From Pseudarthrobacter sp. NamE5 (GTDB taxonomy: Bacteria; Actinomycetota; Actinomycetes; Actinomycetales; Micrococcaceae), in assembly GCF_005796225.1 (NCBI RefSeq), contig NZ_VAHO01000001.1, positions 310,001 through 374,000 on the forward strand: 64,000 nt of DNA, written 5' to 3'. The notes beneath the pieces are model-generated. The model saw only the letters and a list, made by a program, of their open reading frames with translations. It searched no databases and was not told the origin of the DNA. The stretch's first letter is position 1, and each line of letters starts with the position of its first letter. The position numbers and the translations under genes were made by a program. Shown here piece after piece: positions 1 through 8,298 of the stretch.

Positions 1-274
1 CACTTCGTCCGTGACCGGGTATCCCAGCCTGCCATTTTCAAACCCTGTAGCGGCCCACAGGCCACGAATCGCCCCTAGGGAGATGTGGGCACCTGTTGCC
101 GGTGACCAGATGATCGCGCCGCCCTGGTAGTTCTGATACACCCCGCCGTCCCGGAGCCCGGCCACTTCATCGGTAACCGGGTATCCCAGCCTGCCATTTT
201 CAAACCCTGTAGCCGCCCACAGGCCACGAATCGCCCCTAGGGAGATGTGGGCACCTGTTGCTGGCGAGTAGAGG
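1..274 (-). repeat. Tandem LGFP coding repeats, period 162 bp
   Basis: Positions 1-112 and 163-274 are almost identical over about 110 bp and lie 162 bp (54 codons) apart. Each encodes the GAIRGLWAATGFENGRLGYP unit. The near-identity at DNA level indicates recent duplication of a repeat unit inside the gene. Confidence 0.85.
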
Positions 275-2145
275 ATGCATCCGCGTTCGAAACACTGGTA
301 CCCGCCGTTGTCCTTCAGGCCGTACACCTCTGGAGTGGTGGCTGCGCCAAGAGCACCATTCAGTGAAGTTGCTTTGGCTGCAATGGGAGTCTGCGCGGCC
401 GGAGGCGGGACCGTGGTGAAGGTCCATGTCTTGTCCGCGGCCAAGGCGTTACCGGCAACATCCTTCACACCGCTGGTACCGCCCTTGATCGTTGCAGTGT
501 ATTCAGTACCCGCTGCCAGGTCCGCGGCAGGGTCCAACGTTGCAATGTTGCCAGCGGAGTCGTACGCCACAGTGGCCGCCACGGAAGTCGTCCCTGCGGT
601 CAACGTGAAGGTGTCCGCCGTGACCGTGGACGGGTCCAGGGCCTCCGAGAACGTCCCTGTCACACTGGCAGTCACTGCCACGGCTGTGGTACCGGCATCG
701 GGAGACACGGCCGTCACGGTCGGAACCGTGGTGTCAGTGCTGCCACCGCTGCTGCTGGGATCATAGTAGTACCAGTACATGCTCGTGGCGTTCGCATCGG
801 CGAGCAGCAGCAGACCGCTGTTGGTTGTGCCCCGCGTCGTACTGTTGAGGTTCTGCTTGGTTGAGGTCACGTTGTGGACATACTGGTCGGCGTCAACAAT
901 GCGGGGCGTCTTGGTCGCTGCGCTGAAGTCGATGTTGTCCAGTGGCGTGGACTTTTCGTAGATCGCGCCCCCCGAACTGGTGCAGACACCGGCGTTCGTT
1001 GTGCCACCCGGCTTCGGGTAGGTAGCGAAGGTGCGCAGCATCCGGGTGCTCTCGTCAATCAGGACGATCACGCGGTTTGGACACTCCGCAACAGTCGCGA
1101 TCGTGTGGGCCGACCACGTCGACGTAGTGCTATTGAACCCCAATAGCTGGATCAGCGGCTGGGACGCCGATGTGAACGATGTTTTAACAGCAGCGAAAAC
1201 CTGGTCACCCGAGGAGTCCAGCCACTTCAGGTTCATGTGGTCATCACCGCTGCGCTGTCCCTTCACGGCTGCGACAGGAGTCGTCCAGGCGGTGTCGTCT
1301 GCTCCATCGACGTGGTAGCTCCAGTACATGCCGTCGGTGGCGTCACCGGCCTGCCGGCTCCACATCACACCCATCTTCCCGTCGAACGCGATCAGAGCAG
1401 ACGTGTCGTCCACCGACACGTTGCTCAACGACGAAGGATGCGGGAACGGTGTCCCCCAGGTCTTGCCGTCCGTGCCGGTGACATTGAGATAAATCCGGTT
1501 TGCCTGCTGCCAGGTGGCCCACACCCGGCCAGTCGAGTCTTTATCAATGGTCAGGGCCTCAACGCGGTGGTTGTTGATGTTTGTAGAGCTCAGGAGCGAG
1601 TACTTCTTCGTACCCGTGTCGTAGCTGTAACGGCGCATCGTCGTCGGGTAGTTCGGCTCAGCCGGCAGACCGTCATTGGCGAACCGATAGCTCGCCACAT
1701 GCAACGTCTTACCGTCCCACAGCACGTCATGGTGGGTATTCGCGCGCGTGTCCGTCGCGACGCCTGTGTCGACCCAGGAACTCGTCCCGGTATCGAATTT
1801 GAAGATATGAAAATTCGAACTGGCACTGTCCCAGAGGTTTCCCCACCAGAACCCGTCGTGAAACCACAACCCGCTCGTTGGCCGCTTCGTACCCGTCGGC
1901 GTTCCGGTCCCCGAATGAGACGGACCCTCAACCCCAACGTCATCCGCAGCAGCGGACGCCGAAACCGGCACTACCAGAACGCACAACGCAAGCAGCGACG
2001 CTGTCAGCAGTGCAGAAAGCCATAGATACCGTGCCCGGCCTGGGCCGGGGCCAGCCTGGCGTCCGCCTCTTCGCCTTTCCCAGTGCCGGGAAGTCCAGCG
2101 ATCTCTTCCACCCACGTCCAAGTCAGCAGATGCATAAGCTCGCAA
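1..2145 (-). CDS. Secreted LGFP-repeat protein with Ig-like domain (C-terminus off window)
   Basis: The reading frame is open from the left edge to about 2145, at least 715 codons. It begins at a TTG preceded by GGGGAG; a TTG or GTG slightly downstream is possible. A long basic N-region with several arginines leads into a hydrophobic stretch ending in VSASA near residue 65, a signal peptide. Residues about 70-460 resemble a sialidase-like or beta-propeller domain with many W/G/D-rich strands. Residues about 470-575 match a bacterial Ig-like (Big_5/SbsA-like) domain (VSPDAGTTAVAVTASVTGTF). From about residue 600 come LGFP repeats (LGYPVTDEV, GGAIIWSPATGAHISLGAI), which are known to anchor actinobacterial exported proteins to the cell wall. 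A role in envelope binding or polymer processing is inferred; the catalytic activity, if any, is not identifiable. The missing C-terminus probably holds more repeats. Confidence 0.8.
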   Translation of the reverse strand, partial: MRAYASADLDVGGRDRWTSRHWERRRGGRQAGPGPGRARYLWLSALLTASLLALCVLVVPVSASAAADDVGVEGPSHSGTGTPTGTKRPTSGLWFHDGFWWGNLWDSASSNFHIFKFDTGTSSWVDTGVATDTRANTHHDVLWDGKTLHVASYRFANDGLPAEPNYPTTMRRYSYDTGTKKYSLLSSTNINNHRVEALTIDKDSTGRVWATWQQANRIYLNVTGTDGKTWGTPFPHPSSLSNVSVDDTSALIAFDGKMGVMWSRQAGDATDGMYWSYHVDGADDTAWTTPVAAVKGQRSGDDHMNLKWLDSSGDQVFAAVKTSFTSASQPLIQLLGFNSTTSTWSAHTIATVAECPNRVIVLIDESTRMLRTFATYPKPGGTTNAGVCTSSGGAIYEKSTPLDNIDFSAATKTPRIVDADQYVHNVTSTKQNLNSTTRGTTNSGLLLLADANATSMYWYYYDPSSSGGSTDTTVPTVTAVSPDAGTTAVAVTASVTGTFSEALDPSTVTADTFTLTAGTTSVAATVAYDSAGNIATLDPAADLAAGTEYTATIKGGTSGVKDVAGNALAADKTWTFTTVPPPAAQTPIAAKATSLNGALGAATTPEVYGLKDNGGYQCFERGCILYSPATGAHISLGAIRGLWAATGFENGRLGYPVTDEVAGLRDGGVYQNYQGGAIIWSPATGAHISLGAIRGLWAATGFENGRLGYPVTDEV

Positions 2146-2340
2146 CGTTGCTCCCCCGAGTTGAATAATGACTTCCAGCGTAAGGAGCACGTGCCACGCC
2201 ATGGTACCTGTCCCTTGCCGCTGCGGATTCCCCACCGTACCAACCGCTATTCCAGCCTTCACCAGTAGCGCGTACTCATGTGAAAAGTCGCGGAATACCT
2301 GCACAACAAACACCGGCCGCACGGCAGCCCGGAGGCAACC

Positions 2341-2532
2341 ACGCTAGCCGACGACGCAGCAACACCGGTCACTTCGAACACCAGTTATGAAGTGACGTTA
2401 AGCGCGTCAGCTCTGCACGGCGAGATCGGCGGCGCCCTCCCGCTTGCCATCAACGGCACGAGCAGCGACGGTGCCGACTTCGGCTTAAAAGAGACTACGA
2501 CCACACCCAAACTCGTGCTCCAATTGCAATGA
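2341..2532 (+). pseudogene. C-terminal remnant of a DNRLRE/CBM96-like domain
   Basis: One frame reads TLADDAATPVTSNTSYEVTL, then ALHGEIGGALPLAING, then SDGADFGLKETTTTPKLVLQ and a stop at 2530-2532. The ending, a final beta strand after a (W/F)xxKE-type segment, resembles the C-terminus of DNRLRE (CBM96-like) carbohydrate-binding domains on secreted polysaccharide lyases and hydrolases. No start codon or upstream catalytic region is present, and the frame is closed by a stop upstream near 2284. It is therefore read as the tail of a deleted secreted enzyme. The family assignment is from memory of the motif and is moderate. Confidence 0.5.
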
Positions 2533-3102
2533 CCGTGGGTGATCAAACCGCGAACCAGCTTCAGGCCTAGGGTACGAACAATCGTCCCACCTACGGTCGC
2601 TCAGCCGAGACGATGTTGGTTTGCTCAAAAAAGTTCCGCTGTGCCAAGGCGCATCCTGATGGCTGCGTATTCGAGGGTGGCGTTCCTATTGAAGAGTAAA
2701 GCCGCGGACACCAGTAAGGCCGCGTAGTACGGTTGGCGAGCTCGCCGAGGCAACCAGGGCACCACTTGGGAGAACAAGGCGAAACAGGAACAACTTGCCG
2801 GCCGTGACGAGACTCCAGGCTGTGTAGCTGTGGTCGAGGCCGACCGAGAAGATCTAGACCATGAACGAAGCGAACCAACGCCCTGAAGCGCTGCGCGAAG
2901 AGGCCAGCATCAAGTACACAACCGAACGGCGCAGTAGCTAGCGGCCAGGCTGGAAGGCGTAGCCGACCGCGAGGCCCGTGCAGGCCGGACAAGGCTTGGT
3001 GCAGCACTCTGGAATTTGCTGCGCCAGTTGTGCCGTGGACGGCAGCAATATGGTTCCGTCACCAAAAACGGGCGGTACCTGTTGGGTCGAGGAGGCTCGG
3101 AA
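2533..3102. other. Gap with no recognisable gene
   Basis: Frames on both strands are short, low-complexity or shadow-like, and nothing matches a family I know. The stretch lies between the CBM96-like remnant and the metallopeptidase stop, and is probably decayed sequence. Confidence 0.5.
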
Positions 3103-5313
3103 TCAGGGGGCCTTGCCGCCTGGGGTACTGCGCTTGAGGTTCTCGTCGGCGGGCGGCACGCGGGCAGTGGCCGGTTCCGTACTAAGGGCCGCAGGGGCCT
3201 CTAGACTGGGTGGTTTTTCGGGGGTGAACAACCATTCATCGAAGAGCGCGTTCAAGTCTTCGCCGGACACTTTCTCGGCGAGGGTGATGAACTCATCTGT
3301 GGAGACGTTGCCGCCGGCGTTGAGTTGCGCCCAGTCGCGCAGGATACGGAAGAAGTCCTCGTCGCCGACCGCTTTCCTCAGTGCGTGCAGGGTCATGGCG
3401 CCCCGCTCATAAACGGCGGAGTCAAATAAGGCTTCCGGCCCAGGATCGCCGATCCTGATGCTCCAGAAAGGCGCATCTGTCGGGATCGAGCCAACGGCGT
3501 CGAAGCGCTCTTGGACGGTGTCCAAGCCCTCCCGTTCGCTCCATAGCCAGTGGGCATAAGTGGCAAATCCCTCGTTTAGCCAGATATGTTGCCAAGCTGC
3601 CAGGGAGACGCTGTTCCCGCTCCACTGGTGCGCCAATTCGTGAACTACGAATGAGTCACCTTCAACCCGGTCGTAGAAAATTTCCTTGCCGTAGATGGGC
3701 CGTGTCTGGTTCTCCAGGGCGAAGCCCAGCCCTGGGAGGTCGTCCACGGTGCCACCGGCGTCTCGGAACGGATACCGGCCAAAGTAGCCTTCGAGGAATT
3801 CGATGATTTCGGGTTGCCTGGCAAATGAAGCTTGTATGTTTTCTCCGACGCCCGGGGGAGACTCGGCCGTTACGATCCAGTCGCTCTCGTTGTCCGGACT
3901 GCCTGGCGGTGGACCCAAAGTTGTCCAGCCGTCCATAGTGTCGCCGTCCTCCTCGAAGGAGGTACTGCCCTCGCCCGTGGAGACCACAACATCGTCGACA
4001 AACACGCCGGGTTGCGGGTGGATGTCATCACTGACATAGCTGATGGAGATTTCGACCTCACTGCCGGCAAAATCGGTCAGGTCGGCCGACCACTGTTCCC
4101 AGCCGTCACTGGTGCCGCTGGCCGCCCACCACGCGCCGGAGCTGCCCGTCGCCGTGCAGCCGCCCGCGCCGTCATCCGTCTGGTAGTGGGTAAGGAATGG
4201 GTGCAGGTCGTGCCACCCGGGGCAGGAAAAGCCTGTCTCCCTGGAGGTATGTCCGTTAGCATCCGGTAGGGTCGTCCAGTTATCGGCGCCTGCGGTGCGA
4301 GCCTCAACGAAGGTGAAATCCCAGTTGGTTTCGGTATCACGGCTCAGCCAGAAGGACAGCTGCGCTCCGCCGGCCGGGACGCTGATGGTCTGCGTGAGCC
4401 GTTCGTACGAACTGTTCGCTGCCTGTGACCAGGCGAAGTTGGTGCCGGTGCGCGGTTCCGCCACCGGCTCAAAGAGGTCGGGGTCCAGCGCATCGAGGTA
4501 CTTGACTCGCCCTGCCTGGTACTGGTTGAAGTCCCACTGCCCGACACTGGCCGTGGCAAGATAGGACGCCATCGGTTCGCGTGCCTCCCATATCCAGCTG
4601 GTCCTGCCGTCCTGGACCCGGCTACCCAGCAGGCGCCCGTTGGCTACTGCTTCTAGCCCTTCGGGGACCGTGATCCGGAACGTGTAGGCGGCCTTGTCCA
4701 GGGGATGGTCGTTAACCGGGAACCAGGTCGCGGCTACATGCGGCTCGCCGATGATCAGGGAGCCGTCGTCGGTGTGGAAGAACCCGGACTGCCCGTACTG
4801 ATCGCTGATGGTTTTAGGGATGCCGTCGTAGCGTACCTGGGCAGTGAAGTGACTGCCCTTCCTGATGCCCCGCTGCGGGGTGACAGTCAGCTCGCCAGCG
4901 TCGTGCGTGAATTGGGCAGAACGGTCGTTGACCGTTATCTCACGGACCGTAAAGTTATCCAGGTCGAGGTTGAATGCCGAGAGGTCCTGCGTGGCCTCGG
5001 CGGTGATGGTCGCGGTCCCGCCCAAGATGTCGGTCAGCGGATCATAGCTGAGGTCCAGCACATACCGGCCGACGTCATAGCCGCCGTTGCCGTCCAGCGG
5101 AAAGTAGGGATCACCCAGCCCCGGCGCCCCGGGCCGGTAATTGACGTCCCCTCGTGAAGACTCATCCGCGGCTAAGAGCGCTGTGGTTTCCGTCGCGGCG
5201 GCGGGTACAGGCAAGGCGGTTGCCAACAGCAACAATGCTGCAGACACGGCTGTAAGCCGACGGCCGTCGCTAACTCTAGGTACTGTTCCCAGGGCAGTGG
5301 GCTGGGGCGACAT
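3103..5313 (-). CDS. Secreted M1-family metallopeptidase with inserted immune-inhibitor-A-like domain
   Basis: An exported zinc aminopeptidase-type enzyme, 736 residues. The start is the ATG at 5313, preceded by AGGGAG six bases upstream; the longer frame to 5403 lacks a ribosome site. The signal peptide has core LTAVSAALLLLATALPVPAA. Residues about 60-300 form the M1 N-terminal beta domain (YDVGRYVLDLSYDP). Around residue 557 is the zinc motif HELAHQW, followed by NEGFATYAHWLW carrying the third ligand Glu, typical of gluzincins. Between the N-domain and catalytic domain sits an extra stretch of about 170 residues (WSQAANSSYERLTQT ... GVFVDDVVVSTGEG ... SFEEDGDTMDGWT) resembling the beta-sandwich of immune inhibitor A (M6) peptidases. 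A soluble extracellular peptidase in protein scavenging is likely. No operon partner is visible. Confidence 0.88.
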   Translation of the reverse strand: MSPQPTALGTVPRVSDGRRLTAVSAALLLLATALPVPAAATETTALLAADESSRGDVNYRPGAPGLGDPYFPLDGNGGYDVGRYVLDLSYDPLTDILGGTATITAEATQDLSAFNLDLDNFTVREITVNDRSAQFTHDAGELTVTPQRGIRKGSHFTAQVRYDGIPKTISDQYGQSGFFHTDDGSLIIGEPHVAATWFPVNDHPLDKAAYTFRITVPEGLEAVANGRLLGSRVQDGRTSWIWEAREPMASYLATASVGQWDFNQYQAGRVKYLDALDPDLFEPVAEPRTGTNFAWSQAANSSYERLTQTISVPAGGAQLSFWLSRDTETNWDFTFVEARTAGADNWTTLPDANGHTSRETGFSCPGWHDLHPFLTHYQTDDGAGGCTATGSSGAWWAASGTSDGWEQWSADLTDFAGSEVEISISYVSDDIHPQPGVFVDDVVVSTGEGSTSFEEDGDTMDGWTTLGPPPGSPDNESDWIVTAESPPGVGENIQASFARQPEIIEFLEGYFGRYPFRDAGGTVDDLPGLGFALENQTRPIYGKEIFYDRVEGDSFVVHELAHQWSGNSVSLAAWQHIWLNEGFATYAHWLWSEREGLDTVQERFDAVGSIPTDAPFWSIRIGDPGPEALFDSAVYERGAMTLHALRKAVGDEDFFRILRDWAQLNAGGNVSTDEFITLAEKVSGEDLNALFDEWLFTPEKPPSLEAPAALSTEPATARVPPADENLKRSTPGGKAP

Positions 5314-5855
5314 GACAACTCCCTGCTTCCCTCGTTTACTGAGCCGCTCTTGTTCACGGTTGCGCGGTAGGCACCGTCCCGGGCCATGCATCATCACTGA
5401 CATCGACTATCAGCGTCTGCATAGCGGGAGAAGTGGTTGACACCGTCCAGCAACGCTGTCTTCAAGAGCGTGTAGGACAAGATGCCGGACCAGCGGCCGA
5501 CACGATGAGTGACTTAGTAGCGTCGAGACCTCGGCGAAGTTGCCGTCAGAGCCCCGGAACGAATGGAAGGCGTACCGCCGCCTTCGGGCCATTCCCGTCC
5601 GTAGCTGCGAATTTGGTGAGTTCGGGAATTATCCCTGACTGCGGACAGATGCGCCGCATGTGTGGGCCAGTCGAGGTGACCGGGTGTGGAAATTTTATGT
5701 CGCTGCCATACGTCATTTGCCACAACACCTCTACCTAACTGCAGAAAGGGGGCAGGGCAAGGATGTGCACTACGCGCTGCAGTAGTGGGCCTCAGCGAGC
5801 GTCCAATACGACCAGAACGCGGAAGTAACCGCAGCTACCTCTCCCCCGCTACTAA
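5314..5855. other. Gap upstream of metallopeptidase, promoter region
   Basis: No gene is supported. The minus-strand promoter of the metallopeptidase should lie here. A short GGGA-TAAT-TCCC palindrome occurs near 5625. The right end runs into dif-like site A. Confidence 0.4.
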
Positions 5856-5883
5856 AACGCCGATAATTCAGATTATGTAAAGT
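5856..5883 (+). other. dif-like Xer recombination site A
   Basis: Arms AACGCCGATAA and TTATGTAAAGT are separated by the 6-bp spacer TTCAGA, the 11-6-11 layout of XerC/XerD sites. The E. coli dif arms are GGTGCGCATAA and TTATGTTAAAT; the XerD arm here matches that arm at 9 of 11 bases. Of the five sites in the window this one looks most like a chromosomal dif, and its outer sequence (AAAGTAACG) differs from the others. Confidence 0.65.
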
Positions 5884-6010
5884 AACGGGCCGAGCGGCCC
5901 CTCCAGCCCCGCGCTCATGCACCGTGGATCCTGCACGATTGTCAGACCCTGCAGTTAGCGTCCTAAGCGGAAGCATCGTGCTGCCATCAAGGGATGAAGG
6001 GGACATACTT

Positions 6011-6259
6011 ATGAAGCAGGAACAAAGCGTACGGGCAATTTTCCGCTGCCGCACGGGTCATGAACACGAGCTCTGCGTCGACGTTCATCGCGGCGTATCG
6101 CCCGAACTTCGCTGCCCACCGTCGCAGCCTCAGGGCTACGGCCCCGGCAATGGAACGGGCTGCCAGGTTCCGGCGGACCTCGACGAGCAAGTGCAGCGAG
6201 AGCTTCGGTACTCATTCCAAGAAAGCAAGCGTCGGGGGTATGTCCTAGTCCACGGCTAA
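6011..6259 (+). CDS. Small hypothetical protein, possible zinc-binding
   Basis: 82 residues starting at the ATG at 6011, with AAGGGGAC about seven bases upstream. The sequence has spaced Cys and His residues (FRCRTGHEHELCVDVH, ELRCPPSQ, GTGCQVP) that could form a metal-binding fold, then a charged helical C-terminus (LDEQVQRELRYSFQESKRRG). I do not recognise a family. It is the only gene between dif-like sites A and B, so it may be the cargo of a 0.5-kb Xer module. No signal peptide or membrane segment is present. Confidence 0.65.
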   Translation: MKQEQSVRAIFRCRTGHEHELCVDVHRGVSPELRCPPSQPQGYGPGNGTGCQVPADLDEQVQRELRYSFQESKRRGYVLVHG

Positions 6260-6381
6260 GGCGCCAAGCTGGGCTGCGGTAGAGAGTCGCTTCCGTGGAG
6301 TAGCCGGGAATGAATCATAGAGCGCGGGGGCCGTCGGCGGATGTTTCCCCGCGCTCCCTTGCGCTGCTCCGGCACAAGCAA

Positions 6382-6409
6382 TTCGCTGATAGCCGGCGTT
6401 ATGTAAAGC
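6382..6409 (+). other. dif-like Xer recombination site B
   Basis: Arms TTCGCTGATAG and TTATGTAAAGC flank the spacer CCGGCG, again 11-6-11. The orientation is the same as site A, and the XerD-type arm matches A at 10 of 11 positions. The sequence continues as AAGCTGA, an outer extension shared with sites C and, more loosely, D. It lies 146 bp before the resolvase start. Confidence 0.6.
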
Positions 6410-6554
6410 TGAAGACTGCGTATTGCATCAGATGCATTTTTTCGGGGCTAGCCGGCCGGGTCATCTAAATTGGGGCTCCCGTATTCCGGCGGCTCTTGAC
6501 GTGGTCCCTGAGCGGGCTAACACTCGTTCTCAATACCGTCGAACGGAGGCCGGC

Positions 6555-7121
6555 GTGAAAGGTCAGCGCATCGGGTACGTAAGGGTCAGCACCCTTGACC
6601 AGAATGAGCAGCGCCAGCTCGAAGGCCAGGGCCTGGACCGGGTTTTCACGGACAAGGCCTCCGGCCGGGACACCGCACGGCCGCAGCTGACCGAATTGCT
6701 CCGGTTCGTCCGGGACGGGGACGCCGTCGTTGTGCACAGCATGGACCGGCTCGCCCGCAACCTCGATGACCTGCGCGCCCTGGTCCAAGGGCTCACCCGA
6801 CGTGGGGTGCGGGTGGAGTTCCTCAAGGAGCAGCTCGTCTTCACCGGTGAGGACTCCCCCCTGGCTAACCTCATGCTCTCCGTCATGGGTGCCTTCGCCG
6901 AATTCGAACGCTCACTGATCAGGGAACGCCAGCGCGAGGGCATCGCTCTGGCCCAGCAGCGCGGCGCCTACAAAGGACGGAAAAAGACGCTGACACCCGA
7001 GCGTGCAGCAGAACTGGTTGAACGCGCCGGCAGCGGTATCCCGAAAGTCGTCTTAGCCCGCGATTACGGAATCAGCAGGGAAACGGTCTACCAGTACCTC
7101 CGCCACGCAGCGTTGAAGTAG
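6555..7121 (+). CDS. Serine resolvase/invertase (Tn3-resolvase/Pin-like)
   Basis: A 188-residue small serine recombinase, the usual length for Tn3-type resolvases. The GTG start at 6555 is set by GGAGG five bases upstream; the longer frame from 6423 lacks family sequence. The catalytic serine is in RIGYVRVSTLDQN. Conserved Arg residues follow in HSMDRLARNLDDL and in EFERSLIRERQREG at the start of the long E helix. The C-terminal HTH is VVLARDYGISRETVYQYLRH. No transposase accompanies it, so it may be a remnant of a transposon or a free-standing recombinase. It does not belong to the tyrosine recombinase family that acts at dif-type sites, so it is not expected to use sites A-E. Its own res site, if present, should lie in 6410-6554. 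Confidence 0.9.
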   Translation: MKGQRIGYVRVSTLDQNEQRQLEGQGLDRVFTDKASGRDTARPQLTELLRFVRDGDAVVVHSMDRLARNLDDLRALVQGLTRRGVRVEFLKEQLVFTGEDSPLANLMLSVMGAFAEFERSLIRERQREGIALAQQRGAYKGRKKTLTPERAAELVERAGSGIPKVVLARDYGISRETVYQYLRHAALK

Positions 7122-7188
7122 GCCCCTCCCCCGCGTTCCCAGTTAACCCCGCGGTTTACCCTGCAGGGTCGTCGATCGAACTTTGGCG

Positions 7189-7219
7189 CTGACCTTGGCA
7201 GGAGTTTCGCCAAGGTCAG
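7189..7219 (+). terminator. Hairpin after resolvase
   Basis: CTGACCTTGGC and GCCAAGGTCAG form a perfect 11-bp stem around a 9-nt loop, 68 bp after the resolvase stop. There is no T-run, so termination is only probable. Confidence 0.5.
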
Positions 7220-7293
7220 GCCGTCCGCCGGCATCGCCTCACAAACGCCAGGGGTGGTGTCCATGTGCGAACGGGCGGGAGGGAGGCACCGTT

Positions 7294-7318
7294 ACCCCGC
7301 CGCGAAGTAAGCGGCGGG
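7294..7318. terminator. GC-rich hairpin between convergent genes
   Basis: CCCCGCCGC and GCGGCGGGG form a 9-bp stem with a 7-nt loop just before the stop of the convergent minus-strand gene. It may serve as a bidirectional terminator. Confidence 0.5.
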
Positions 7319-7334
7319 GTTGGAGTCGCATGCT

Positions 7335-8114
7335 TTACCGTTCGGGCAACGTGTTGTCCCAGTGGTCGCGCCAGTTTCCGTATAGTTCATCGTTCAGGTC
7401 TGCAGAGGGGTGACGCCAACGCCGACCGCTGGTGGGCAGAGGCGGGAGTCGGTCGGGGTCCTGGCTAGGCGAGCAGGTGCCCGGGCGCTGGTAGGCCGAA
7501 GGGGTTGGTGTCTTCCTGTGCGCTGAAGTCGGCCTTGTAGGTTGTTGCTGGTGTGGGAGCTGCACAGGAGTTGGCCGCTGTGGAAGCTCCTCCCTCTGCC
7601 GTTTAATGTCCTCAAGGAGCCTGCCGACATCTTTGAATCCCGCTGTGCCTTTGTGAATCTGGGAAAGGTCCAGCAGGTCGGTCTCACCCCAGTACCTCTT
7701 CAGCAATGTCTCTTCTCCGGGGTATCCCATGCCTTCTGCCATGATGAGCGCGTGGCCGCCTTCGTCGAGAAGTAGTAGTCTGGCCACTTCTTGGGCGGCC
7801 GGGGTAGCTGCCCTGCCGTAGACATCCGCCAGGGAGCTCCACGTATGGAGCAGCGCATCGAGCACGTATTCGTCTTTCAGCGTTTGGCGGACCTTTGAGT
7901 GGCTGAGCTCCAGAATGTCCATGACCAGCCCGTTGGGCATCGTCGAGGAGTGCTGCCCGCTAAGCCGCAAGAACGCATCGACCCTTGCGGCTGTAATGCC
8001 ATAGGCCCTTAGCCAAGTGAGTACCGCCTGAGACTGCCGAGTGCCCGGCCGCCGCTCCTTGATGTAAGTCGCCGCGGTCCAGTTGATGAAGCGTGCATAG
8101 GGATGTGACTTCAA
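7335..8114 (-). CDS. Hypothetical protein with proline-rich C-terminus
   Basis: 259 residues from a TTG start at 8114, with a strong AGGAGG six bases upstream. The N-terminal ~170 residues are predicted mostly helical, with no signal or membrane segment (LTWLRAYGITAARVDAFLRL, HALIMAEGMGYPGEETLLKR). Residues 175-230 are rich in Pro, Gln, Thr and Ser and look disordered, followed by a short folded-looking tail (LNDELYGNWRDHWDNTLP). I recognise no family. Two hairpins with T-runs in its 5' leader suggest premature termination before the gene. It lies inside the accessory region between dif-like sites B and C. Confidence 0.7.
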   Translation of the reverse strand: MKSHPYARFINWTAATYIKERRPGTRQSQAVLTWLRAYGITAARVDAFLRLSGQHSSTMPNGLVMDILELSHSKVRQTLKDEYVLDALLHTWSSLADVYGRAATPAAQEVARLLLLDEGGHALIMAEGMGYPGEETLLKRYWGETDLLDLSQIHKGTAGFKDVGRLLEDIKRQREELPQRPTPVQLPHQQQPTRPTSAHRKTPTPSAYQRPGTCSPSQDPDRLPPLPTSGRRWRHPSADLNDELYGNWRDHWDNTLPER

Positions 8115-8177
8115 GGTTAACCTCCTGTGTCTGAGGGCGTCAGCGGCGCCCGGAATGTTCGGATGAGGGCAAAAGAA

Positions 8178-8202
8178 AAGGACCGTCCAAGGGACGGTCC
8201 TT
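8178..8202 (-). terminator. Intrinsic terminator in the leader of the 8114 gene
   Basis: Read on the minus strand, AAGGACCGTCC pairs with GGACGGTCCTT over 11 bp with a 3-nt loop, then runs into TTTTCTTTT. It lies about 60 bp upstream of the TTG start, so it would stop a transcript before the gene unless relieved. Confidence 0.7.
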
Positions 8203-8274
8203 CGAGGGAGGGGTCACGATTTTGAGGTTGACTTAGGGTGTGAAGGTTGGCTCCTTTCTGTGCTTAAAAGAGAA

Positions 8275-8298
8275 GAACCCCTGCTGTTGCAGAGGTTC
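8275..8298 (-). terminator. Second intrinsic terminator-like hairpin in the same leader
   Basis: On the minus strand GAACCTCTGC pairs with GCAGGGGTTC over nine pairs with one mismatch around a 4-nt loop, followed by TTCTCTTTT. Together with the hairpin at 8178 it forms a tandem pair. Confidence 0.6.

Noticed and set aside
2591..3007. 138-codon minus-strand frame after the CBM96-like remnant
   Set aside because: Composition is atypical and no motif or ribosome site supports it.
6410..6554. Possible res site for the serine resolvase, including TGCAT-CAG-ATGCA
   Set aside because: Only one short palindrome is visible; the three paired subsites of a Tn3-type res cannot be shown by eye.
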